NCBI RefSeq assembly: GCF_900496995.4
Contig: NC_044024.1
Span: 16,990,698-17,054,697, forward strand
Length of the DNA: 64,000 bases
From: Aquila chrysaetos chrysaetos
Taxonomy: Eukaryota; Chordata; Aves; Accipitriformes; Accipitridae
Direction: 5' to 3'
Positions 23,379-36,100 of the stretch are shown here, piece after piece; position 1 is the first letter of the stretch; every line of letters starts with the position of its first letter. A model generated the notes under the pieces. That model saw nothing but the letters and a program-made list of their open reading frames with translations, made no database searches and had not been told where the DNA came from. The translations under genes and the position numbers were made by a program.

Positions 23379-26300
23379 CGAGGGGGAGGGGGTGGAATGC
23401 TAAAAGAAGAAAAGACAATGCCCTTTCACTGCTTGGTTTGTGTATTTAAGGACTCCTGGGAAGTTAACACTGTACAGGACTCAAGTTTCCTGCATTTAAC
23501 AAAGGCCCGAGACAAACAGAAACGCTTTCTGCTCAGCCTTAGAAAAGGGACACAGCCTCCTTGCTGTCTCTCCAGTGGAGCAGAAGACTTGGAGACTGCA
23601 CAGCAAGCAAGCTCCTACCCCATCTGTAGTGTTTCTTCAGCTTCACTCCCATGCTTCTGTATAAGCATTCTGGAAGGCCTTATGACAGAGAGATCAAAGG
23701 AGATGCTGAACCCTGAACAGCCTCTTTCCTACCAAATAAATGCTTGAGGAAATAAAGACTCAAGAATATGAGGCACTGCATTCAGTTAGCATCTTCATAG
23801 CCTACAGAAGACAGACAATGGCAAGCAGCCAAGAGAAAGAGGTGACATTTTTGCCTGGAGCTTTTAAAGACCAATTTCCTTCATGCTACAAAAATTATTT
23901 GAAATCAAGCTTATGCTCCAGATTTCAGGACACACACTTTGCACAGAAAGACGGATTAGTATAGGGAAATGCATGCCCCTCATCTGGTCCTCTATGCCAC
24001 CACTCTGCAGCCAGCCTCCCCCCAGAACACACTTCAAGCTACTGCAGGACCTCAGAGAAAGCCCCTCTATTTCTCTTGAGCACCGAGTTTCAAACAAAAC
24101 TACAGAATGCAAGACGGTTTAGTATTCAGATTACACTCTGCAGCAAAAGGTAACCAACAGGTTAAATTTTTACTCTGTCTTATTAAAGCACATTAGAGGA
24201 CTTTGTTCTGATGGAATGTGGTTGATTGCTTTCCTCTCTGGGAACCCTACAAGCTAACCATCAATGAACTTGTTAGTCCAACAACAGTTAAGTGAAGTAA
24301 AGTTTACCCTCTGCAACTCCATGGAACAGGATTTCAGAGTCAATCATAAAGCAATAGCAGAGCCAGCAAGATTTTTATTCAATTTTCACATCCCTTGAGC
24401 ATATCAGAAACTCAACAAACAAAGCTCCCATTGCTCTCCATGCAACGAGCTGAGCGAACTGCACTTCAAGGTCCACATTCAGGGAACATGCTGAATAGTG
24501 TGGGATCCCACAAACAACTTTGCTGAAACAGGGTACGACCCAACATGACAGCAGGAATTGGGATCTGACCTTGCACAGCTGATCCCATTGTATTCTTCTA
24601 GGGCACAGCGTTTCTAGGATGAAATTCCCAGGGCTTTTTTGCCAGCCCCTAGCTAGTATGTCCCTAGCCAGACTGTGACTGTTTTAGGCAGGCATAAGAG
24701 AATAGCACAAACAGCAGTTTACATTAGGACTCTTGCTACTGCCTCTACTGATAACAGTGAGGGGAGAAGTTTACCAAGTTAATGAATATTGCTCTTGTAA
24801 TTTTCATGGAAGGAAGGAGAGTTTAAGAAAGTTTAAGGTCCTTTTCCAAGGATCACAAATAATACAGCAATAATAGCCATCAGGAATTCTGGATAAGCAA
24901 GTAGATAATACTTAATAAAATACTCTCCCAGGATTAAGTAGGGGGTCATAATTCCCCATAGCAATAGACATCATTCAGCTTCTACCCTTGACGAGATATC
25001 CAGAGCAAACAACTGTTCACATAAAGAGATCTATTCACAGCTTTCACACTTCGCATTCAGACAACACCCCCTTCACCGCCCTCTGTCCCCACACCTTGGC
25101 TTCTCCGAGAAGGCTTGCCAGAAGACAGGTCCCAATGTGCTGAACTCTTTTTACCTACAATCTGCTTTGAGAAGCCTCTGTCTGACAGCGTTTCTGAAGG
25201 ATTTCTGCTATTCAGCAGTGCCTGAAGCATTATGTGCTGCCCTCCTAGTGAGTGTGTGTGTAACACTAATGGAAAGCAGCTGGTGGGCTGAAGCCGACTT
25301 GAAAAAAAAAAAGTAACAGGAGGAAATGCCTTTCATACAGTCACACAGGCTCAGTCTGTAATTGTGTGAGAAGCCAAAAGGATAAGAAGGGGGGAGGGCA
25401 AAATGAGACAAAAACATTCATAAGCTACTACAGAAAACAGTGGAAATGCACTCTGTTACCAGTCCAGGAACTGAGAGTAAATGCCTCTGTCCCCTGCATG
25501 GTGCCCTGTCTCCACAGACCCACTCCCTCTCAGCAGTCATGCCATTTGCTAAATCACTGCAGAACGGTCTCCCTGCATGGGGGGACAGGACTGCAGCATA
25601 CATACACGGGCCTGTGTTACCTTAAACCTGAGGCAGGTACCAGTAGCAGACCAGCTGTTAGTTCATACTCAGCTTGAGAGGCCAAACTGAAGTCCAAGCT
25701 ACCATAGCTTTGCAACACTTGGCACCAATGCCAGACAGATTAACCTGTTTTGGACATGCCACTTCAAGCTGCCCTCATACACCTAATTACTCTGCAGTGC
25801 TTTTTAGCATGACCTTGTGTAGTTGCTGTCAGTGTGAGGATCTCCACTGCTCAGACAACAGAGCAAATAGCTTTTGGCAAACAGGTAGATAAGTAAAACG
25901 TTTCTGAATAGCCTCTCCCTGATAATAATTTGTCACACAGTTTTTCCAGTGCATTTTCTGGTCTGCACCAATCAGGGCAAATGTGACAAAACATTGCTTA
26001 AACCAAGACTGGCACTAATATAGTCACGATCTAAGCACATGCAAGAGCTCAGCCAATATTTTGGGCCCAGACTGCCTCCAGTTTAAAGGAATGTACATTA
26101 AATGACCCAGCTGAATTGCACCATTTGGCATTAGCATAGGAATAAGTCAGTGCATTTCCCATGTAGTAATTCTTTTTCTTCACACTACCACACTGGGGAA
26201 ATTTCAGGAAACAGCTGGAATGAGGATCTTCTTCCACTCTTCCTAAAAAGAAGTAAAAGAAGCAGCAGAGTCATCCAGCAACCGTACTAAGGAGCTAGTA

Positions 26301-27019
26301 CATTGCCAGCAGTAGAAGACACTTTCAGATCTACTTGATGTGGATACATTTGGAGTAGTTGGGAAGGAGGGGGAACATGCCTTTAAACATCAACAAGGAT
26401 GTAACCAAAGTCTGCCTTTGCCAGTTAGGGAGCTACACCCAGTAAGCATTACTGCCTTTGGAAACAGTTTCAAGAGCAAAGCAACAGGAAATGTCAAGCC
26501 ACTATCACTAAACAGCAGACATGCCTCATGCTAGCAGAGTCAAGATGTCAGAGAGTCAAGTATGGGAATAAAAGTAAAGCTTACTGTCTCGGCCTCTCCG
26601 TGTGGCAAATTCAACAAATACGCGTAATCTTCATCCCAGACCTGGGTGGTGGGAATATTTGGCCACTGTTTCCTAGCTTGTGTGTGTGCTTTCTACCCCC
26701 TCTCCAAAGTCCTAATTAATTTTCTTCCACCTGTGGCCTCCCAGCATAAAGTGAGATGACTGATATCTGACCTGTGGTGTGCAGAGCCCTGGGAGTCCAC
26801 AGGCTTCTTCGCAGGGATCAGCAAAGGATAAAAAAGGTAGCTGAGGAAAGGAGTTTACTGTCAGCTGGCTTCAACATGCTCTACAGGGGCTTGAAAAACA
26901 GCGTGTCTCAGAAAACTCCATGGAAATTGCCAATATCTGCAAACTGTGAAGGTGACAATTATTAGTTTAGACAGTAAAATCTTTGAGACAGAGCTCATCT
27001 TTTAAACATATCCTAGCAG

Positions 27020-27180
27020 ACAGAGACTACTGGGCTGGGAGTTGGGAGAATTGGCTGATTTTCCTGGCTCTATCACTGGGTAACAGGGCAAATTACTGGA
27101 TTGCTGACAGTAGCCGAGTTAGTTATTGCTCAGCCTTGAGTTTCTTTACCTGTGGAATCGAGATGGTCACACTGAATACC
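27020..27180 (+). repeat. Probable MIR SINE relic, plus orientation
   Basis: The order of segments matches the ancient amniote MIR element: a 'gggctgggagttgggagaa' block, then 'cctggctctatcactggg', 'agggcaaattact', and 'ctcagccttgagtttcttt' followed by 'acctgtggaat'. These correspond to the MIR core (summary-type 'ggctctgccacttact', 'gggcaagtta', 'cctcagtttcctcatctgt'). Divergence is high. The identification is by eye, without an alignment score. Confidence 0.6.
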
Positions 27181-30100
27181 TGGAAAGCTTAATGAGCCGC
27201 ATGGAGGAGCTAAGCACTACCTCTGCTATGGGAGACCAGCATGCTGGAATCATACCAATTGACACTGCTATCATGTGCTACCACTACACAAAAGATAGAT
27301 AACAAAAACCATAAAAATTCGCAAGAGTAGCCTCCATATCTGCCATGCCCCTGTATCTGAGTCTCACACTGATTTCCAAGATCTTATTCTCACAAAATGT
27401 GAAGAATCATTACATCCTGGGCCTGAAAGAAAGAGTCTGGAGACATTTTTACCAAATTAAGCTGTCTGAATATTGCAGGGGAAATGAGGCTGAAACAATA
27501 GTGAACTGAATGCCAGAACTGAGACATGGGACTTTAGGCTATGTCTAAAGCTTTCTGTTTTTTTAAGGTTTTTCCAAAACAGTCACTTATCCCTCAACTT
27601 GTTAGTTAAAGAGCAGCTTAAGGATGGGAAAAAAAAAAATAAAAAAAAAATCTTCAGATAGATCAAACTTCCCAGGACACATTTCTTCCAAGAGGAGATA
27701 ATATAGATATTTAATGCCCAAGAATTCATAGTGCACTGAAAAAAAGGAGAGGCTAACAGAAATTTTCAGGGTGAGCTGTGTTACAAATTTTCACTCTGAA
27801 GATCAAACTGTCATAAAAAAGAGTCAGCCATCTTTTGGCTACAAGAGAGCAAATAAAATGCAGGCTTTGTGGTCTCGGAGGCTGCCTTTGGCAGGAAGAT
27901 CAGGAAATCTCTCTTCATGTGAAGTCCCAAAACCTAGTTGGGGCAACATGTACTGCCTGTACACACACAAAAATAAAAACATGGCCAGCTCCTTCCTATG
28001 TTGAAACATACTGTGGCTGGCTGGCTAAACCCCCTGAGTGTGCGCTGCCTGTGGGTATTTCTGGAACTCAGACCCCATTTTGGCTCCTAATCAAGGAAGG
28101 CCTGGGGCGGCTTCCACACTTGCAGAAGGAGCTCTTCTGGAGCTGTGTATGAAGCTTGAGGGTCTCCCTTCTTTTGCTCTAAAGGAAACCTCCTGCTGTC
28201 CCTGCTCTTCTCTCCTAGCTGCTCTCTCTGGAGCCTCAAGTTAGGCAGCTTCTGAAGTGTACTTGGTCTTGAAACACATGGAGAACTGTTAGAGCCAAGG
28301 GAGATCAATGCATGTGCTTAAAGCAGTCCCTGAGCCATTTCTGTCCCAAGGGCATCTACTGACTTTTCTCTTTAGTATGAGCAACGACTAAAAAGGATCC
28401 TACTTCTCTGGGATTCCAGACACAAATACCTCTCTAAAACAGGATCATCTAAAATAAGATTATCTGAGCTAATGCCGTTTTGCACCAATGGAGTATCAAC
28501 CTGTATTCAACTATGTTTTGAAGAAGGCGGTACAGTAGCATCAGGGAGCAGAGAGGGAACATGACAGTAGAAAAACCCAGGAGGGTGACACCAAAGACAA
28601 AGACAACAAGGACTGTAAGATGGAGTACTGACAAGTAGGCAATGGTGGGGGTGGAAGGGAATCAGATGGGGACAGACATTCTGAAAGGTCTTCACAGGCC
28701 AAGGCGGCAAGTAAGGAAGCAGTAAGACAATTTGCATTTTTTGAAAGAAAGCAATGAAATTTCAACTTCTGGAACATTCTTTTCACTAAACTAAGACGAA
28801 TAAAAGCAGTTTGACTGCTAGAGTGAACCAGCAAACAATTCCTTTTCACCTGTCAGATATGTATTTTCCAACGTACACAGATAGCCTGATGATTAACACG
28901 ATGTCTGCAACATAATTCTGAGCTAGAGCATTCAAATACATCCCATTTGCATCCAAACTACTGTGTGGATCAGAACTGTGTTGGTAGATGAGTGATACTT
29001 ACAAGCCCTGGCAAAGTGCAGAGTTACATATTTCTGAGAATGAATAAGCATAAATGAATTCATCATGAATAAAAGTCAAACATTTAGTTCACTAATTAGC
29101 ACCAGATCCTTGAAACTCGGCGGCTAAAAGAAACAACCACCACAAAAATTTGAAGCTGGAATGCCGCCTTAGCTCTGGCTAGATGGTTAAAAAGCAAAAT
29201 CAGACGGCTTTGCCTGCACAGCCAAGTTACCCTGCTGGGATTGAGAGTGCTACAATCCCCTCTAACAGTCACAAAGATACCATGTGCTGCAGCATGGTGA
29301 CAGGATATGATAGACCACAAAATACCTTGGCACCTGCAGAACTATAAGCTTGGATCACATTAGAGTAGAGCACCTTGTGCTCAACTACTTTCTTACAGCA
29401 GCAACCCTTAGGAGATATTTGGGGAAAAAAAAAAATTCCAACCTTGGAATTACCTTGGGGTTTTTTTCCTGTTTCGCCACAGACAGATTTATCTCAGATT
29501 TTCCCACATTTGGCTGGTAATCAGCTCTAGCTGCCCTACAGCAGCTCAGGTAGGTAACCTACTGGAAGTACAGCTTGGACCTACTACATTTCTGTCCCAC
29601 ATATCTACAGCCAGATTTCAGCTTCTAAAGCCAATTCTACGCCTTCACATCACAGCTATTAAACTTTCTAGACCTCTGTACAAGGAGGAAATGACAAATT
29701 AATCTCTCCAGTTGTCTGTAAGGGTATAAAGCTAGACACTTGGAGCAGCAGAAGTTTCCGTATAAGAAGAGAACACAAGGCAAAATTATGACAAGATGTT
29801 TTCATGGCTCAGTCTGGCAAAATAACATAGACAAAAAACCTGACAGCCAAATGGTGCAGAAGAGTGAGAATCATATTCAGCAGATTGTCCCAAACCAAGA
29901 GCTTCTGCTCCAGTGCGAGAGAATTAGAACAGGCAGCATTAGAGGTGCACATCTGTCAAACACTCAGCACCTTGGTGATAGGGAAAGGGCTGTTCTACTG
30001 AAACCAAGCAAACGGGCATGCCTGCTTGGAATTCCTCTGCCTACAGCCAGCAAACACACCGCATCACTGTGGCTGCTAAAACAAACACCATCCAGAGAGA

Positions 30101-33100
30101 AGCACGAACAGAACGAGGAGGACTGGGAGATGTGGAGTGACTCACTGGTATATTAAGCCAGAACTGAACTTATTGCACAGAGATGAGTCAAATGGAATGA
30201 ATCAACACAGAGAAATAGTTGATCTTTTTGTTAATAATACAGCACCATTGTACTAACTGTGCTCAACTGCCTGCAGTACCATGATTCTGCCACCTCGTGA
30301 CCGCTTTTGTTCACCCTCTCTACTATTCTTGAGTAAGAAAACAGGACTTAAGCCTCCACTCATTTAATACCAGGCATAGCACTGAATAATTCCTGTGGGC
30401 TGAAGACAAAATGCTCACAAATGTCCAAATACTCTGTATAATTGCCACGTACAGGAACATGCTCATAGGTTTTTTATTGAAAGATTCCCCTGAGAGACTC
30501 ACGATGCCTGGGGAGTCCTTTCACCTCAGCTCACCCTCTCTGACTTGGCCCCAGATGGGAGAGCTCTCCACTTTCCACAAAAGCACATCCCTTCTCCTGT
30601 TCAATGCTTTGCCTCTTGCACCCTCTGTAAGCTGTTTCTTGAAACCTGGTATTGTCACCCCCGTGTGGATCCAGGGATTGTCTCTGCACTGGTGAACTTG
30701 CTTCACTGGTCAGGAACCACCTTTCATCCTCAGCTGTTTTCACCTCAAAAAACCCACTGAAAAACTGTTAATCAGTGATTCTTGCCGTTGTTGGGGAATA
30801 TTGTGTGAAAGTGGTGTACAATAAAGACAGGTAAACAAACATATTTCAGGATACCAAAGTGTTCATGGGAAGCATTTCACCTCAACAGAATTAATCAGCC
30901 ACACAGACAGACCCCCCCAGATCACCACGGGACCACGGCACTAGCTCTGCCACAGCTCCCACGCAGCACGCACTGACTCCAAAGCCGCACAGCCTCCTGA
31001 CAGCTGCCAGCCCCACTGAGCCTACGGACCGCTGCTGAGCCGAGCCGAGTCCAGGTATGTTGGGGGATGCCACAGGCTTGGATGGCCAGGGAACTCAGTG
31101 TCTCACTTTAAACAGCCTGTGAGTCCTGGAGAGATGCTCCATGTCTAAAATTGCGCCAAAGAGCAAAGCGTCATGTACTGTGGACAGTCAGTAAACACAG
31201 CTACTTAAATCCTGTGGCGATTACACGCCTCCAAAAAGTGAGAGAGGCCACAAGAGGCAAATGAGCTGCTGACAGAGAAGATCCAACAGTTTTAAACTGC
31301 CCCATTCCCCACAGTGCCAAATTGCTACTTCAGTAGCCGTTGGTGGAGCTTTAAACCACCTCCAATTCACTTGCGAGTGTCCAAGCTAAAACAGCAGCTG
31401 CTTGCTGTGGATGGGGAACCAAAGGCTCTAAGGACCTCACACACGTATAAAAGCTGTAAAAAGTGTAGTACGCACCAAGGACAAAGGGACTTCTGGCACT
31501 CCTTCCACTATCCCCTATGACCCTCTCCAACAAGAGGGCTTGTGGCGAAGGTGTGGTAGGCAGTGAACAGACATCTCATCTTAGTTGGTTATCCATCAGG
31601 TGGACAGCACTATACCATCTTTACAATAATCCCAGTAAACACCAAAATCTCTTCCTGACACTCATCTGAGCAGGCAACAACGCAAGCTACAGCAACAGCG
31701 CAACAGCACCTAATCCAGAAAACACATTTTACTCGACTTCATGGTTATAACATCATTTTACATTTGCAATGACTTTCATCTCAAACAATCTAAAAATATA
31801 TTGAAAATTATACTCATACATCCCTTGATCAACTTGCTTTACCCAAATGCTGAACTTCTTTGCAGAATAAGAGTGCACATCAGCATTTTTGGACAATTTC
31901 GGACTACAAGAAAAGAACACAATACCCCACTGGAAGTGCGGAGCTTGGCATAGCAGAAGGCATTCAAACTGAAATATGTCCCTAATTCTGGAATTGCTTG
32001 TGAAAGGCACCATGAAATCCTGAGTGACCACATTAAGTACAGACCAGTTAAATACATTTCCTTATAGTCTGTTACAGAAACCAGTTCTGAGCTGGCATGC
32101 AAAGCCTTCAGCCAAATATTTTATATAGCTTCTAACACACTATATTTGTCTTTGGAAATTGGCAGTTTGCATTGACCATCAGTGAACCTTACTATTCAAG
32201 CAACCACATTTTCAGCTCATAACTGTGTATTTGGCTAGTACCAAAAACTGAGAGATGTATGAAAAGATTCCTCTACAGGCTTTAGAAAACTTCATCTTAT
32301 TTGTGCAGGTCTAATATTTTTTTCTGACACCATGCTAGGACCAAGCACAACAAAACTTTGCAACAAGGATGAAGAGCTATAAACTTACCGGAAGAACAAT
32401 TTAAGATTATTCAGGTTGCAGATGCTGGTTAAAGAGAAATATGAAAGCAATCTCCAACTGTGGAATAGCAGCCAAGATTGGGGCTGCGATGAAGAATTAC
32501 CTGGATTAGGCTTTGGGCTTTTTTTTTTTAAGTGATATCTCATAAAAGAACATTAACAAAGCACAGGGACAGGACTCCCTGCACAAAGATCAGATTCAGC
32601 TGTACATTATTGCAGCGTACCAAGGCAGAGTGTTTGCTTCCCCTTGCAAAATGTGGGGAAGTGAAGGTAAATGTGGCAGCAGCACAGGAGACCACTACAC
32701 AAAGCAGTTTTTAAAACAGGCCAGGTGCTTTAGCTGGACCCAGCAGCTCAAAGCCCTGATGGACCCCCTTCCCAGTGTCAGTGACAGGTTTTATGGCCTG
32801 CACTGAGCTCTATTAATGCTTTGGCTAAATCCTTACTGGTACCCGAGCCAATTGTTTAAAACATAAAAGTCATTTCATTCCAGAATAGCTTTCATTCAGA
32901 AAGCAAACTAACTCCTACAAGTCGAATGACCACATGAGGATTTGGGGAGGCTGTTCCAATGACCCATTTGTCCAGAAAGATAAACACTGCATGTCAAACT
33001 CCAAACAAATTTTATCCAAAACCAATCTCAGGCTAAAAACATCATTGTTACTGCAATTGGTGTCTTAGACTCATTTTAATTGCCAACAATCACAGCCAAA

Positions 33101-36100
33101 GCAGCATATAAAATTTGTAAAGACTGCAAAGTATTAATAGTTGCACTAATCCACTTGGGAACACATCACAGGGCTGAAATAACAGGTTGAGGAATATAAT
33201 CTGTATATATATCGAGTGTAGAAACCTAACTGAAGAGTAACAAGAAAGAAGATTTTGTTGAAGAAAAAAAACCCTGTTCCTCATAAATCAGGTGGAGATC
33301 TACCAGGAAAGAAGAGATCGTATGCCACATGAAAGAAGCTTCATCTGCCCAGCCTTTATAGCCTCTCAGACTTCCAAGTTTGTTTTAACTGCACTAGATG
33401 CTGACGGATTTTGGGGAAAAACAACTTAGCATAAATCAAGCAATGTAAACTGATTTTTTTTTGTCAATTCAAGTGCCAATTGTCCTACCTTCATCAGGAC
33501 TCACTCTTAGCCCTTTTGGTAGTTCTGATTGCATCCTCACCCTTTATCTAAGGCAGACTTACTTTCCAAATATTAATTCCCTCTCATAGACATTGTTACA
33601 AATTTCAGAGGAGGGAAAGAATCAAGATGGGATGGAAATGCTAACAGAAATCTAACAGGAATTGTGTGCCTTTGAAAATGCACATTTCCACCAGACTAAT
33701 GTGAGACAAACAGCTGGTATGAAGGGTACAATCTTGAGCAGAGGAAAAAGGAAAAAGAGTGAATTGTCAGCTTCACTTTTGAACTATTTTTATTCCCCTC
33801 TGCTAACCAGGATTTACCCATACATTTAACTATCAGCATTCACATCTTAAGCCTCAAGATACAACTTTGCTTGCCTTTCACTGTGCATTTTCACTTTCTG
33901 TAATCCCATACTGTATGCAAGAATAGAGCCCTCTACAGTCTGCTGATGCAAAACATTATCAAAAACTGCTCAGTTTTTGCAGCAGAAAATTTTGTTCCAT
34001 TCCTTAGCAGGGAGAATGTCAAAGGAAAAACAGAATGTATCTTCATGGTGGTTTAAAGCACAAATACTAACATGCATTGTCCCATTCTACTCTCCCTTTA
34101 TAATCTGCTCCAACAGAATACGTCAGTGAAGCAATAAAAAATATTTATTTTAAAATACAACCAAAACTCTCAACAGGGAGCAATTACAGAAACAAACCTC
34201 AGGTTGCTTATACAAAAACTGAGCACATCAAGTTCTCAAAGAGCATTTACTGCCAGATTCGTAGCTGAACATTTTTTAAAAGCCAATGTGCATTTCTGTA
34301 TTGCTCATTTTTATGTGTTAATATATAAACAATATAGCTAATCAATAAGGAAGAGGACATTTTTCCTTTTACTATAATTAGACAGGAGAAGGCTCTTAAT
34401 TCCTTTTTCAATATTTCATGTTTATACCTCTGAAGGAAAAAAAACATGACCAATTTTCACTGATTTGGTATTTCTGGCAGGATTGATTTTTTGCACTTTT
34501 GTAGTCAGAATGGTACTTCAGTCTCAAGGCATAAGCATTTAGTTCAGTGCTGCTGCTGAAATACAACAAAGACAGAATTTCAAAGTATCCACTAGACTCA
34601 GCTCACTTCGGAAAGGTGGAGGGAAGGGCTCAGCATGGCACTTACTTTTTACTTTTCAGGCAACCGTAGAATCCAGCCATGGTCCTTCCTGGGAGGCGTG
34701 TGTGCATTTAATTCATCCTTGTGTGTGGATGCCAGCACAAAGATTCTGCAGCTTCGTATCCTGCTCACCAAATGCCCACACACGCACACAAGAAAGCCAG
34801 CATGCCGATGCAATTACTAGCCAGATAAAGTTCCTGATCTGAGGCCCTCCGACTCTGCTGAACTGGGTCCAAGGAGGGCTGTGCCTGTTCCATAAATGGT
34901 TATGAATTGTTAACTCCCCCTTTTCCTGTCTCCTTCCAGCGCTTGGTAAGCACAGCATCCTCAGTGTAAAATACCATATGGCATTTGATTCTGTCTCCCT
35001 GTGGGACTAATGAGAGGCTTGGTTGTAATTAGGATGTGAAGAAGCCCTGAGGAGATTAATTGTTATTGTTATTTTTTAGACAGAGAAAGGCTAAGGAAAA
35101 TACTTGCAACATCTTTGAAATAACCACTAAAAACTGCAGTCATTCTCCAGCACATAAGGGGTGCACGGGACCTTCCAGAACAGGCATTATCCCATCTCAC
35201 TGTAAATCACAATCTATTCTAACAAGCTATTCTGCACATTAACAGAAAAATTAAAAAAAAAAAACCAAACAAAAAACATCCACGCAATATTGCAAGGTCA
35301 GGCAAAAAGCTCTGGAGTTTAAAGTAGCCAGCACACCCATATGAGAAAAATACTGCCTGGTGATGCCCTCTGACAATACACTAACAGTTGTTACTCACTA
35401 ACACAACTAAGGAGGCTCTCACTAGGTGTGGAAGGAGGAAAATGTCTATAGTTTAATGCTGGGGAACATAAACCTCAAGCAGCTTCATTCACAGGGGTGA
35501 CCCAAGCCCTGGGGACAACATAACTGCACACATTTCTGACATTACATTGCATTAAATTCATATGGAAATGAATCCGCATCATGGCTGTTAATGACCTCTG
35601 TTGAGGTAAAAGCAGAGAGGTGAGGCAAGACATTGCTTGTGCTGCCTGCCCAAAACTAGGTAGTATCAGCAGCCAGTAACAAAGTGTTAGCCTGTTCCTG
35701 GAGTCGCATGTCTTGGTAAGAATCTCAGCTGTTGATTAAAAAAAATGCATGCATATTAAACGTAGTAAGTTCATAACTCTCATAATTGCAAAGGAAAGAT
35801 TTACACTCATTCCTAAAAGATCAGAAGAAAACTACATTTATTTGTATATCTCAGCTGTACATAATATTTGAATACTTGGGTCTGGCAGGCCAATAAGAGG
35901 AAGTATTGTATGAGTATTTCTATATGAGTTCCTCTTAAAGGCGTTCAGTAGCAAGACCAGATTTAAGGTGGAGCAGTTCTTCTGGAATACTAGTATTCTG
36001 GAATACTATTTTAACACCTTTCCCATAAGAGAGACATGAAGTTTGAGAAATGCACCTCTGGTGAGGAGTCCCATAACTGACTCAGCTACAGCAGTTTCAT

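Noticed and set aside
23331-23747. Glycine-rich 138-codon frame
   Set aside because: Its N-terminus is the translation of the G34 tract; the rest has no recognisable similarity.
29740-30156. 138-codon plus-strand open frame in KIAA1210 intron 1
   Set aside because: No recognisable domain, no splice or promoter context, and composition like the surrounding intron; long chance frames are expected in 30 kb.
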